From positions 2,211,530 through 2,275,529 of the forward strand of contig NC_133497.1 of the NCBI RefSeq assembly GCF_025370935.1: 64,000 nucleotides of DNA, in the 5' to 3' direction. This stretch comes from Choristoneura fumiferana (taxonomy: Eukaryota; Arthropoda; Insecta; Lepidoptera; Tortricidae). Under the pieces are notes generated by a model that saw only the letters and a list, made by a program, of their open reading frames with translations, was not told the origin of the DNA and searched no databases. The first letter of the stretch is position 1. Every line of letters begins with the position of its first letter. Both the position numbers and the translations under genes were made by a program. This document shows positions 11,687-23,903 of the stretch, piece after piece.

Positions 11687-12815
11687 TCATCAGCCAATAG
11701 CAGTCCGGACATAGGCCTCCCCCATAGACCGCCATTGCGCCCTGTCTTCGGCTAGACACATCCAGCTTTTACCACCAGCCTTTCGCAGATCGTCCCTCTA
11801 CCTGAACGGAGGGCGTCTTGGACTACGTTTGCCGAGACGCGGTCTCCACTCAATATCTTCAGCGGTTGTCGGTGCTTCAACAGATATGACCCAGCCCACT
11901 GCCACTTCAAGTTGTTAATTCTATGAACTGTGTCGATGACCTTAGTTCTGTGTCGGATAGTCTAGTTGCGGATTTTATCCTTCAGAAAAACTCCGAGCAT
12001 AGCTCGTTCCATAGCTGGCAGAGCCGCGTTTCAGCTCCGTATGTCATGACGGGTAGGACGCACTGGTTAAAAACTTTCGTTTTCAGACATTACGGTATAA
12101 TTGACGAAAAAACTCGACATAATTTTCCGAATGCTGCCCAGCCCAGCTGAATCCTTCTTTTGGCCTCCTTCTCAAAGTTGTGTTCTACCTAAGACTACTG
12201 TTACATTATGCTCGTTACTAGCATGCTAATAAGCATGCTAGTACCTGCTGTACCTGTATGACACAGAAAAAGCATGTTTAATAGTAGCAAGCCGTGGTGG
12301 CCGAGTGGTTTGACCTATGGCCTCTCAAGCAGAGTATAGTGGGTTCAAACCCCGGCTCGCACCTCTGAGTTTTTCGGAATTCATGTGCGAAATTACATTT
12401 GAAATTTACCACGAGCTTTACGGTGAAGGAAAACATCGTGAGGAAACCTGCACAAACCTGCGAAGCTATTCAATGGTGTGTGTGAAGTTCCCAATCCGAA
12501 CTGGGCCCGCGTGGGAACTACAGCCCAAGCCCTCTCATTCTGTGAGTAGGCCTGTGCCCAGCAGTGGGACGTATATAGGCTGGGATTATTAGTATTATAA
12601 TAGTAGCACGTCCCTATGCACATATGCTAGTAAGTAGCATTTGCTGAATAGTAGCATGCTTTCGTGCTAGTAACTAGCATGTGTTGGTACCTTAACTGCA
12701 AAATCAGGCCGAGGTATGTGTACTCCGAAACAACATCAAGAAGATTTCCACTAACGATGACGGGCCTCTGATCCATGTGGCCATTGATGACAATTTTGGT
12801 ATTATCCACATTCAT
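11687..12815 (-). pseudogene. Decayed RTE-like LINE, split by a SINE
   Basis: The upstream piece (12815-12687, minus strand) keeps a reverse-transcriptase motif, NVDNTKIVINGHMDQRP then EYTYLGLILQL. The downstream piece (12180-11687) continues the same ORF with WQWAGSYL and GRPMSGLL but has several stops and frame breaks. A SINE B sits between them. Its (GAT)-type tail lies at 11685-11692. It is not translatable. Confidence 0.75.
12290..12598 (+). mobile_element. Full-length tRNA-derived SINE B
   Basis: It has a polymerase III-type head with an A box (TGGCCGAGTGG, 12298-12308) and a B-box-like GGTTCAAACCC. The conserved body follows (CGTGAGGAAACCTGCACAAA, CAATCCGAACTGGGCCCGCG) and ends CAGTGGGACGTATATAGGCTGGG. 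AATAGTAGCA is duplicated at both ends (12280-12289 and 12599-12608), which fixes the limits. This is the best reference copy of family B in the window. Confidence 0.9.
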
Positions 12816-13663
12816 TATAGCATTATATTGTTTATACTATTATAGTACATACTGTTTTATTTTTACAGTTTATATTGTTTTGTTTTGGGATATATTTTGT
12901 ACGTAATTTTATTACTTGTACCTACTGTTGATTTATTTAATTTATTAGTGTAAAACTATAAAAAATAACTTAGTTTTTGAGTACGTAAAAACATATATGA
13001 GTAAACAAAAATAAAACAATTTTTTTTATTTTATTTAACACATATTTTGGGGGTTTTTAACGAAATAAATTAATTTATATGATAGACAGCGATGAGGTTG
13101 AGTGGTAGATAACTCATTTAATAATATGAATAAAATGATTAATGCAAAGTAAATAAAGACATCTACAAAATTTTATCAAAAAAAGGGTGAATACTCGTTG
13201 CATGTTGTTTAGATTATCTCTAAACACTCCTCTAAGTTTTACCGGAGATTCTTACCTTAGCTTATTCGTTTTTTATAACGGAAAAGGCGTTTGTTTCATT
13301 ACAACGCATAAACGGATATCAGGCAGATGTCTTCCTCTACGTTTAAGCTCTTTCAAAGTAAAAAAAGACATCTACAATTTTTCATTAAAATAATGTTACA
13401 GAAATAAAATCTGTTGAACAAGAACATTATTTTAATGCATCATAGAAAATTTCATGGTAATCAGTCCATTAATCTCAAAGTAGTCATTATTTTTTACTAA
13501 ATACGCTCTCCTGTAAAATAGCTATTTTGTAGATATCTTCTTTTACTTTGCTGCCATCGATATGTCCTAATAGTCACATGTCCTAATATTGGTTGAAATA
13601 ATCATTTTTGTAATAAACTGGTTTGGAAACTTCACACACCGTTGAATCATCCCACTTCCCACT

Positions 13664-13800
13664 AATATAATAAATGCGAAAGTTTGTAAGGCTGTTTGTT
13701 TGTTTGTTATCCCATCACTTCAAAACCGCTGAACCAATTTAGATAAAATTCGGTACATAGATAGTTTGGAGTCCCGGGAAATTGCATATAATAGTAGTAA
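13664..13800 (+). mobile_element. Helitron 5' fragment
   Basis: CACTAATATAATAAATGCGAAAGTTTGT followed by TGTTTGTTTGTTAT and GCTGAACCAATTTAGAT is the usual 5' part of family D. The 3' hairpin and CTAG end are absent. Confidence 0.55.
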
Positions 13801-13848
13801 ATAATAATACACTAAAAAAGGGCCACTTTTTATGAATAATTAAAAAAA

Positions 13849-14035
13849 AACTTTTCTGACTGCTGTTCGTTTTTGTAGGGGTCGCAGTTCTAACCTAAGT
13901 TAACTTTTCTGGCTGCGGTTCATTCTGTAGGAGTCGCAGTTCTAACCTAACCTAACTTACTTTTCTGGTACCGGTTCGTCACTGTTGGGAACTCGGTTCT
14001 AACCTAATCTACTTTTCTGGCTCGCAAGTCGCTGT
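13849..14035 (+). repeat. Minisatellite, about three 60-bp units
   Basis: Three imperfect tandem units share ACTTTTCTGGCTGCGGTTC, a GTAGG..GTCGCAGTTCTAACCTAA segment and repeated CCTAA. The third unit has diverged most. There is no coding potential. Confidence 0.7.
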
Positions 14036-14039
14036 TTGC

Positions 14040-14290
14040 CTACAAGAGCTCTGTTATGGCATTTAATATTATGGATTTTAATATTATTACTCGTAAGTTT
14101 TTATGTCTTACTATATTAGTACAAAACATATTAGGGATGTAGAGTATTAGGACATTTAATATTATGGCTTATGATTTTTAGGGCATAAGATCATTATGGC
14201 AAAAGTATGATATAATGTCAAAAGTGTTTATGGCAAAAGTGTTATGGCATTTGAGTTTAGGACAAACGATATTATGGATTACGAAGGAGA
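14040..14290. repeat. ATTATGGCA-rich inverted flank
   Basis: Short motifs (ATTTAATATTATGG, CATTATGGCAAAAG, TTAGGACA) recur here and, inverted, at about 10862-11080, on the far side of the TA-flanked transposon. The two zones may be the complex ends of one larger fold-back element of about 3.4 kb. The motifs are too short to prove it. Confidence 0.4.
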
Positions 14291-14404
14291 CCCGTCTATT
14301 ATATATCCAGTCGAGTAAGCTACCCGTCAGTCTGTCAGTCATACAGTAGGTAACTTACTTTTATTAATAATTTATAAACCTCAACCAGTTTAGTGAAATT
14401 ACAA

Positions 14405-14725
14405 AATCAGATAAAAGGTCAACTCGATTTAGTGATTCGGTACCCAAAACCCTATTACTAAGACTTCGTTGGCCGTCCGTCCGTCCGTCCGGCTGTCACC
14501 AGGCTGTATCTCAAGAACCGTGATAGTTAGACAGTTGAAATATTCAAAGATTATGTGGCCTCTATAACAACAAATACTAAACACACAATAAAATAAATAT
14601 TTAATCGTGATTTTTTTTGCCTTTTTTTGCTAATGTCTAATGAATATTGTACAGATGGTGCGGGGAACCCTTTGTGCGCGAATCAAACTCGCCGTCGGTC
14701 GGTTTCATTTCACTACATTTGTTTA
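14405..14725 (+). repeat. Family F repeat
   Basis: It starts near GGTACCCAAAACCCTATTACTAAGAC with a (CCGT)n run. It ends near GGGGAACCCTTTGTGCGCG, AATCAAACTCGCCGTCGGTCGGTTT, the family F 3' signature. It is non-coding. Confidence 0.6.
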
Positions 14726-14790
14726 GCAATTGGATAAAATCCCTGTTACGCGTCAGTGACAACGAAACGAGCTCGCAAAGTCAACTCTAT

Positions 14791-14822
<32 letters not shown>
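14791..14822. repeat. (CT)n microsatellite
   Basis: About 16 uninterrupted CT dinucleotides. The downstream stretch to about 15000 is unusually GC-rich for the window (CTCGCTCGCTTCGCTCGCTC). The short plus-strand frames crossing it have no recognisable product. Confidence 0.9.
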
Positions 14823-14823
<1 letters not shown>

Positions 14824-14999
14824 GATAAAAGTCTCAATAAAAAAAAAACTCCAAGCGAAGGTCGAGGCCGGGCTGCCGCCTCACTCGCCGCCCTTGCCCT
14901 TCAACCTGACCACACCTGACCCAACAGAGTCGCATCCGCTCCACATACATCGATCTCGCTCGCTTCGCTCGCTCGATCCGCGGCAGTGAAGGTGTTTTT

Positions 15000-17900
15000 T
15001 TGGCGGAGTGTGTAGGTTTTTGATCAAATGACTGTTTTTTTCTTGACCGGTTTATTAAGAATTATCTCCTAAATGTATGGATTATTTAAGATAAACTTAA
15101 AATTATAAATGTGTTTTATTTTGTTCCTTCGTTTGTCTTTCCTTTTACTGTTTTTGCTCACTAAATATATTTAACTTTTCAGATTCATAATGGACTTCAA
15201 ATTATTTTCTGAGGCAATTACGTAATACATAACAAAGTACAAAGCTAATAGTATTAGCGATTTTGTATTGAAATTCACTAATACTCTTAGCTTGTCCTTT
15301 ACCTATTATGCAATTGGGCCATGTCATGGAGCCGAAGATTCACAGTTACTCTTGCTACATAAGTACTAAATACCTTTACAGATTGATTCAAACCACCGTT
15401 CTTATTTCAAATAATGACAATCATCGAAAACAGTACCATATTGTCAAATAATATATACGTCTCTTTCAGTTTGGGCGTGACGTCAGATGTGTCAATTGTT
15501 CGTTGCCCATATTATGATTTGATTATTTATGACTTTCAATGTTTTTTGATTTTACAAGGTCTTGCGGATTAAATTGAGGAATATATAGGTTGTCACAAAA
15601 ATATCCGTATAACCACTAAAGACAACATGTAGGTATCAAATCGTGAATATAATTATTTTTTTTCTTTTTAAGAAATCTATTAAATTGTTATAAGTAAAAT
15701 AAATGATACAACTTTTACCAAGAATAGACTTACGACTGATTATGATGAAGCATACCTAGACACTTGGTAAAAACTATAATCTATAAAATGTCTGCACTAT
15801 GAAGATATTATACACCGTGTTATTTTTGATTGTTAACTTTGAGGGGGCACTGTAGTCAAACGAAGTTAATTTCTCCAAGACACTAGTAGCCTAACTCTTA
15901 CTGTGTAAAAGATAGTTAAAAATTAAGTTAATTAATTATTAGCTGTAAAACCCAGGATTTTGACGATCGAGCGACGGCATCCACACTGCGGCAGACAATA
16001 GACATTATTTTTCAAAGACTTAATTTCTTTAGGCCCTAAAGTTTAGGGGATTGCAGTTTTTCTCACTCACTTCTCAATCTTAATTAGGTATATGATATAG
16101 GAATTATAAATGACAAAAGTAGAACAGCCATCTCAACTACTTTGTTTTTTTTTTACTGCTGCTAAGAACTACGCTAAGTATACAAGATCTATTTTGGATG
16201 CTGCCTCTACTTTATGTGAGGTAGGTAAGGGTAATTGTGAGACGTTGTAAAATAGTCTCCCTATTATTAAAAATGTTATAATTATCTTTGTTTTATTCTT
16301 TCATGCTCAAAATATCGTTTACGTGATTTGCATACTTCTATTTCGTGATATATTCGCACTGACGCCACAACACATAGCGGAGCTGTCTAAACATTTAAAA
16401 AATATCGGAACACGCATTTACGTAATGCACAATAAATATATAATATTCAGACATTTTTCAGCACTAGACAGCTACAAGTTTATATCATTAATAAGTTTAC
16501 ATAATATATTTTTGTACCTATAGGTGAACAAAATATTTATTGCTTTCCGCACCTTTAAATGATATATATTTTACTTTTCAAATTTTTGCGTATTGGTGTT
16601 GCTAAAGGATACTGATTTGGCGTTCGAAACCGGTTATTATGGTAGGGACGGATGTATTGAAATTTCTATAGTTTCGCAGAATTGTCAGGAGTACAAGCTA
16701 TATGACTCAATTTCGGTCGCGCGTACTTTCTTAATGTAGGTCTGTCCGTCAATTGTGTGCGGGTCTGGTAATTCCACTTGCTCAGTATACCCGGCGTAAT
16801 GTTCGCTAGATTACGATCTAGACGATTTGTTATATGTGTTACTTGATTTTTTTAGATCCAAAAATGTAACATTTTTTTGCCATTTTTTTTGCCTAATCAG
16901 TATGAACGTGTATAGATGGTATGGAACTTCGTGCGCGAGTCTGATTAGCACTTTCTTAAGCCAAGCTTCATGACATGATGAATATTGATGTCAAGTCAAT
17001 ATCTTTATTCAATTTAGATTGTATGACAGCGTTATGAATGTGAAATTAAATTACCACCGGGTTCGTCCAATAACCTCTGTTGAGATGAGTATCTGGCAAT
17101 AACCTAGGTATTCATTTTGGTAAACGATTTTACAATCCATATTGTTCAGTGATATCTGTATCATATCATCAAGTCTTTAGCACAACTATTCATACATTTA
17201 AAATCAGGCTTCTCAATTACGCTGATTTGGAGTAATTGCACTGTCGTTTTAATTGCTTGATCGGATTCAATTTCCAATTCCCTATCCATGTTTATATAAT
17301 TTCATGCTACCTACAGTAGGAAGAATCCTTATATATTGGAAGTTCGTCTCTCTTGGGAATGTATTGGAGAGGTTTGTTATCTGTTTTCTGCAGTCTGATG
17401 GGTGAACTTTTATAACTTCATACGGTTTACCGTTTTCGCCATATACATAGCCAGGTACCATTTCTTAGGTGTTGTATAAAAAAATGTGTATAGGGGGTTA
17501 TTAAAACCTGTACTATACTTTAAACACATTAGGGCTCTAATTACTATATAATCAAGTAGAAAAATACTGTGATTCGAAAAAAGAAAGTTTTGTATGGAAA
17601 AGTGGAGTCGCAAGAAGACTAGAAGTCCTTCTTACGACTCTACTTCCATCTAATAATCTTCCCTTCTAATTTCGATGTTTTTCCCACTTAATATCGTATT
17701 AGTATCAGTAGCCTAATATGGGTTACAGTATAGTACAGGATTTTTTTATCAACCTGTAGGTATATGAAATTTACTGTTCTCATTTTTAAATTAAAGCTGC
17801 ATGCCTTCGCATTCTTTTTGGGATGCTCAACTACCAGAATGCAATGTAATACTGCAAATGTTATATTTCTAGAGCCGTACATGTAGGTATAGCCGAGGAA

Positions 17901-18835
17901 ACTGAATCACGTACTGGTACTGGGTGGAACCGTTTGTACTAACCAATGTTATGTTTGAAACATCCATACATTTGCCCAAAGAAATCATAGCGAAATAGTT
18001 CAACGAAAAGGTTCAACATTGGATTTAGTTTCCATGACTGTCTATGAGAAATACGGCTATTGTGGTCTGCCCTCCGCAATTGTCAGACCAAAACATGTTT
18101 TTTTTTATATATACTATCAAATTATGTGTTCGAGAACAGTTTAAACGGTCCGCACGCAGCGAACGGCTAGCGCGTTACACTGAGGCAACTGCCAGTTACA
18201 CTCGACTTCCCCGGCCCCGCGACAATATCGGTGCCGCGTATAGTGGTGCATGTCGGTTGCCTCAGTATACGTTGTACCGATTAGCAACGGTGTTAGATGC
18301 ATTCATATACGTCACTTTTATTTCCAAACTACTAAGGAATATCGTGCAAATTTTTTGTGGGGGTAATAAGGAAATATTAATCACAAAATTGCAAAAAACT
18401 AAAAATCAGAAATTTGTCACTATGTACGCAGTATACGTAGGAGGTATCGATATAATCATGTTCAGATATTTTTCAGCACCTAGACAGCTTTCACGCTTAG
18501 GTGTGACTGTACAGTAAGTACTACAATAATATATTTTTGTACCTATAGGTGAACTGAATATTTACTTTGCTCATCCGCGACCTTTATAATAATATCTTTA
18601 TATCTTTTTACTATTTCTAACATCTATGGTGAACGTTTGTGTTGCTCTAAAGATGAGATCTGGTCGAATTCGAAACGCATCAGTGTAGTGTGGTGGTGGT
18701 GATAGATGTGTTTGTATGATTTGTGCGTATTCCGACAGTGTGCAGTGGAGGAACTGTATGAACACACTTTCATGCATAAACGTAGCTATTATAAAGTCAC
18801 GGGTGAGCGAAGCAATTGATTCAGTTCATTGATAT
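15000..18835. other. Gene-free stretch with a diverged repeat pair
   Basis: No supportable gene. Two related blocks occur (about 16430-16560 and 18450-18600), both with TTCAGA.ATTTTTCAGCAC..AGACAGCT and ATATATTTTTGTACCTATAGGTGAAC. A 157-codon open stretch at 18044-18517 overlaps the second block and a GC-rich fold-back (about 18140-18270, CTGAGGCAACTG against CGGTTGCCTCAG). It has no domain I recognise, so I do not call it a gene. A family F fragment lies near 16862-16945. Confidence 0.5.
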
Positions 18836-18837
18836 TA

Positions 18838-19072
18838 TGAACCTCCGCAAAGTATAGGATTGCCGTTGGGCCGAAAGTACTCGAGTGGAGACCGCGGATC
18901 GGCAAGCGCAGCGTAGGACGTCCACCAACGAGATGGACGGATGATTTGGTAAAAGCCGTGGGTCCACGGTGGGGGCCGCTGCCAACCGAAGCAACTGGAG
19001 GTTATGATTGGAGCCCTCTGTCCAACAGTGATCGTCCTACTGCTGAGATGATCATGATGATGATGATGATTG
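18838..19072 (+). mobile_element. RTE-like LINE 3' end, (GAT)n tail
   Basis: The plus strand encodes KRSVGRPPTRWTDDLVKAVG, the basic C-terminal tail of RTE-like LINEs, with a frame shift before it. The fragment ends in ATGATCATGATGATGATGATGAT. It is related to the fragment at 2731-3036 and is a decayed 5'-truncated copy. Confidence 0.75.
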
Positions 19073-19079
19073 TCATAAC

Positions 19080-19670
19080 GTCTTCTCACTAAATTGACCA
19101 CTTCTCACTGTGACCAGAGACCAATTCGAACAATGAACCACTTTCTAAATTGTCAATTTCTTATAATGACAGTGTACCAAGTTTACAATTTCTTTAGACC
19201 AATGTCATGTCATTGATCGGTTGACATTGGTTACATACTCTGAGAATATAAATCCTATTTCAGGTTCATCTCTATCTGTTCATAATTTTATTCCGCATAT
19301 TGCTAAATTTACATTTCAGAATACTTTTGCGTTATACTGATAGGCTGCATGACCTATTGCTTCTAGACCACCTGTGTTTTAGTTTTTTTAGACTAAATGA
19401 TACTATTCCATACATCTGGTTTTCAGTAGGAAAATCAGTACATATAGGTATTCATGCTCCTACTAGTAGGAGAATTAGTATAATATTGTGTTCGTGCTCC
19501 TACCAGTAGGAGACTGTAGTAGGAGCACGACTTTGCATCTGTTTCGAGCAATCCAAGCTATACCAGATAGAGGGCGCTCGTGCCTAAAATACCATGCGCC
19601 ACATTACAAAATCGAAGATTACACAAGAAAGTGTTTTTTTTTGTGGAATGTCTTATTTTGGGCATCTGGT
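19080..19670. other. Unassigned stretch with short palindromes
   Basis: No gene. 19457-19472 (CTCCTACTAGTAGGAG) is a perfect 16-bp palindrome. 19493-19529 is a hairpin with arms CGTGCTCCTAC and GTAGGAGCACG. Around 19080-19220, short segments such as AATTGACCA, GACCAATGTC and GTTGACATTGG recur imperfectly. Confidence 0.5.
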
Positions 19671-19671
19671 A

Positions 19672-22054
19672 TAGTGGGAATTTTAATGAATAAGTAATGT
19701 AGTATTTTGAAAAATGTGATATTTTAGGCACGAGCGAGGGAAAATCGCTGCGTGGCTATAGCTACCGTCCTGCACAAAGGGAAAAATCCTCCCGACCCGT
19801 GGTCCAACTGCTATCTGGTTGCACCACGGGAACCTAAACTTACCCAGGATGGTTCAATTCTCAGACTACTTTTTTTTCTGCAACTTATTGCTGCGACCCG
19901 TGGTACAACTGAAGGGCTATTGTCCAACGGGCATATGAACAATTGCTATGTTGAACCATTTGCACCATGGGGATGTAAAATTACCTTGGGTCATGTGTAT
20001 CAGAATAGGTACTATCATTACTGCATTTTTATAAAATTAAAAGTCTCATGAAACCCAACAACTATGTAGTTTATTCTGAATACAGTGAAACCAACAGTCC
20101 GAACCCCGATTCCACAGAGTTCAAGTGGTAGTTCAACTAGTTAAACTAATTGGACCCACCCAGTAGGACCATGGATAAACATACTTTCCAGAATTGGACT
20201 ACTGATTTTGCTTCTCCGTGGTGCAACCGGTTGACGATGAGTAAACTTGCTTCCCCGTGGTGCAACCAGTTGGACATAGTAGTTGGACCACGGGTCGGGA
20301 GGAAAAAAAAGTTCATAAGATTAGTTCCTAAACCGCAATCGGTTCGCATCAAGAAGGAATTTTGCTCATACGCGTGTAGGGTGAGCACTGAAAGACTCCG
20401 GTCGTCGTCAAGCAGCTAATCATCAATTGAGTAAATAGGTAAGTATCTCTTGTAAGTATAAATATATTCAGATGTAATCTCGGTATTTCTTGCAATTTGT
20501 GGGAATTCTTGAACGAATTTCTACCACTTGGTTGAAATACTGGGCATACCGTTCAAAACGAGATCCGATTTGCTTTGGAGTCAGAATGTTCTTTATTTAT
20601 CGTAGAAACATGTAGATGCCTACATGTAGCCTGTATTCTCATTATTCATACTAAATACAAATAAATATATAGGAAGTAAAGTTCTGAATTTACCGTCGAA
20701 AACTCCAAAACAAATCCTTCGGATCTAACAAAAATGTACTTGGAATGATTCAAGCGTAATCTAATCGCTAATATAACGCAAGCGTAATACTTGCAACATT
20801 TTTATAGTATTAACTTGCATCCAGCAGCAACACGCTTGAACGCATTCAGGTCTTCCTCGAGCAGCTAGCACAATAAAGCTCTACACCTGGAAATTCACAA
20901 CTATATCTAAGAATTTTTATTATCTGGCACACCCACGACACAAAACGACAATTGAAAACATGGAGACTGTACTAGCTCCCCAGAGGTCCTCGCTTACTAC
21001 CGTACGATGCCCACCAGCACCGTCGTAAAGCGTTAGGTCTGCCCTTTTAAGGACACAGCAGTACCTGTCTTGAAAAATTACACGGAAATTCTAAAGCTTA
21101 TAAGGAAAAAGACCCTCTAGATATATATAAACAACCAGACCACGATAATGATGATGGTGATGATGATGATAGTATTATCCACGTATAAATAAAGATTCAA
21201 AATATGAAACGTCGTTTCCAGCAGGATTCTACATACCGATAGCTTCAACGAGGCTGTTTCCTTTCCAGCCTACTATGTACCACTACACATGAACTGTTTT
21301 ACGCATCAGGGTAGTTGACACACTTATACAGCATTACGGCCTTCCGTTCTTCAGCTTTCCAAAATGACCATTTCTGTACCTCGGTATACATACAATACAA
21401 AGAATTATCGCAACCTTCAACTCAAAAGATAACTGCAATCAAGACTGGTAGGTAGAATAAAACACGGAAAGATTTCGTCTCCAATATTCGAAGAAATAGG
21501 AGTAACACTCGCATGTAATGCATGATTATCAAAGTATGTATGTCACAAGAGCATCATATGTGGTTACCAACTTGAGCACAATATCATACTCGACAATCTC
21601 CAAGTCCAAAGCCAAAAATCACATAAGATTAGATTCCTGGGACTCTAACACGATTCATCTAATTCTATATCGTCGCATATGAAACACTCATATTATCTAG
21701 ATATTTGAACATTTTAAGGGCAAAAGTACAGTTGATACAAATATTCGTGACCCGAAAAAAATATATGAATATTTTGTAGTAGCTTACGCCGAAAGCCTTC
21801 CGAAAGCCTAGAAAAGTGATGCAATAATTTTTCACTAGTTGGCGCTGTCTATTTGCATGTGTGCGTGAGCTCCTAGTGTCCGTATAAGGCTGTACCTGAC
21901 ACCTAAATTTGAGCCCTGAAATCTCAGAATTGGCACACTATTTCCGTTCGACTGTAGTCTCAAAAAATCGGCAATTCTAAATTGTTTTCGCAAATAATAA
22001 ACTCAACTATTAGTATTCTACGGATATTCTAAAAATTACAAAAAAACATCACGA
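19672..22054. repeat. 2.4-kb direct repeat, copy 2
   Basis: Matches 2-2372 base for base over long runs in the same orientation. Differences are mainly one-base indels, for example one base at 19702 and an extra ATAAGATTAGTTC near 20314-20326. The copies diverge completely after AACATCACGA. Here the left junction is visible (GGTATAGTGGG), and no matching short duplication is evident at the right, so transposition is not proved. Confidence 0.9.
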
Positions 22055-22059
22055 AAATT

Positions 22060-22785
22060 CGACAGTCTGATTTTTAACGCCATCTGACGAGACTTTTACC
22101 ATGAGCTAACGTGAGCAGCCGCCTTAAGCTTTGAGCCACAAGATTTTGATATAGCGGTTTCATTTTGAATCTTCATCTGAAAGTGACACGTGTGTACAAA
22201 AAAATTAACGTGTCAAATACATGGTATACTGCCTTTTTGCAGAATTATTCCCAAATGTTTCAATTGCCAAACTGTTGTGTTTTCCAACTCTCAATTTTCT
22301 CCGAAACCAAAAATTTTTCTCTGTTTTTTCTTATGGTTTTATATTATAAGAACAGTTTCTAAAAAAAAAAATCGTGAGTTGGGAAATGAAACGGTTTGGC
22401 AAATGAAACGATTGGGAATCATTTCTGCGAAAAGACAGATAGCCCAAATTAATTCATTCATGAACCGATCCAACAGCATCATTCACTTAATGCGAATGAA
22501 CGAAATTATCTGTTCGAACACAGAGGAGAGTCCACTCGGATTCGGCCATATATAAATAAATAAAATAAAAACATAACCCTCCTTCGGGCAGTCGGGTAAA
22601 AAATATTTAAGTTTCAGAGACAAGTGTGTGTCATTTTCTATGTCATTTATAACCATCTTACAAAAGAAAAAAGAAGTATTCACTTAAGTGAACATTCTTT
22701 CGAGTGAACAGTCTGATATCACTTTTAACTTCAATAAGTCTTAAAACAAAAGATGTACTTATTAAAAATCATAATTTCAATATAG
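22060..22785. other. Gene-free stretch
   Basis: Short open frames occur on both strands (such as 22190-22555) but none shows a recognisable domain, splice structure or composition different from the surroundings. I see no repeat here that recurs in the window. Confidence 0.5.
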
Positions 22786-23074
22786 GTTTTCTGACAAGTG
22801 GATATCACTAGATGGCGTTAGTATCGTGAGGTTCGTTTGACATTACAGTCTTGCATGCGATTGGCTTTAGTTTATTTAACCAATCAGAATCACAAACGTG
22901 GCACAAACGTCCCAAGTAAATAAATATTTTTATTGTTAAATGTGAACTAAAACTATGTACATAAAACTATATTAGACTTAAAATACTTAGGTACATAAAT
23001 AAAATAACAACTTAAAACCAACAACCTTCAACCTTTGGTCCGCGGAGTTCTAGCGCGTTAAAACTTTTCAAAGA

Positions 23075-23215
23075 CATATCCAAAAGGTTATAGACATCAC
23101 AGGAGACCGAAGAGCTGGCAGCTTCCTCGGACAAAGAATTAGCTTAGCTATTCAAAGAGGAAACGCTGCCAGCATCTTCGGGACCTTGCCTAAGGGTGTA
23201 CTTTATGTAAGTAAT
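23075..23215 (+). pseudogene. Retroelement coding fragment
   Basis: The plus strand translates as DITGDRRAGSFLGQRISLAI, then QRGNAASIFGTLPKG, without a stop. I recall this signature from lepidopteran non-LTR retrotransposon ORFs but cannot place the exact family. It is about 45 codons long and isolated from other coding sequence, so it is a remnant. Confidence 0.5.
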
Positions 23216-23478
23216 TTGTTGTTGTTGTTGTTTCTTTAAAAAAATATGGCTCTATCCATCGGAGGACAATTTTGCCAGTGTCTAGTAGTTTTTGCCGTTG
23301 TACGGTAAAAAAAATCTAGAAAAATATGAGAGGTAATGGTGGATGAACGATGACAGCGCGAATCCAACTAAAAAAAAAAAAAAGTAATTTGTTTTAATGT
23401 CAAAGTTGTCAAACGGTACTCACAATACCAACGCCATCTAGTCTATCATAGACAACCTCATTGACGAAACCAACCAAC

Positions 23479-23903
23479 CAATGAGGGCTACCGTTTTCGC
23501 GCTCACCAGTTGGCGCCACTGTAGACAAAGGTCCCGTAGTGGTTATATTCTCATTGAAAGGTCTTACCTGAACTATAGTGGTTAATAGTTCAGTTATTAT
23601 GGGCGTGAAAACAAATTTTACATTTAAATCATATTTAATACCTTGAAACCGTACCGTGAAAATATCGAGCATGCCACAGTGTTTGTAGTCCCGTTTTGTT
23701 CGGAATGAGGGAGGACAAAGGTTTCCGAAAGACAAAACTGTCTCAAAACACAGACATTCATTGCCCCGTAACGCATGTTTGCCATAATTAATTTCAGGTA
23801 TTGCAATATATTCACAAAATTATTCTAATTATAAATAAACAGTGACGTTTGACATTTCGGAGACCTCACGCTAGCGGCGAATTCATACGCGATAGCCCTC
23901 ATT
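23479..23903. mobile_element. MITE (ATGAGGGCTA ends), copy 1
   Basis: It begins AATGAGGGCTACCG and ends CGATAGCCCTCATT, and inside each end carries a GGCGCC/CTAGCGGCGAATTC segment. The body contains CCGTTTTGTTCGGAA, CAAAACTGTCTCAAAACACA and GACATTCATTGCCCCGTAAC. It is nested in the larger MITE. Copies 2 and 3 are at 24806-25230 and 56779-57148. Confidence 0.75.

Larger units (their letters stand above)
11092..13560. mobile_element. TA-flanked DNA transposon, about 2.47 kb
   Basis: The termini are inverted: TCGATGGCAGCAAAGTA at the left and TACTTTGCTGCCATCGA at the right, each followed by TA, the target duplication of the Tc1/mariner group. The subterminal parts carry several copies of ACATCTACA (for example near 11121, 11245, 13159 and 13367). 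No transposase frame is visible. The interior has been invaded by a LINE (11687-12180 and 12687-12815) and a SINE (12290-12598). Confidence 0.7.

Noticed and set aside
12290..12360. tRNA gene suggested by A and B boxes (likewise 48428-48500)
   Set aside because: No acceptor stem closes. It is the polymerase III head of SINE B, bounded by a target duplication.
18044..18517. 157-codon open frame on the plus strand
   Set aside because: No domain I recognise. It overlaps a fold-back and a repeat block that also occurs near 16430-16560, and no splice or start context supports it.
22190..22555. 121-codon plus-strand frame
   Set aside because: No recognisable domain, overlaps another open frame, and sits in AT-rich DNA just after the 2.4-kb repeat.
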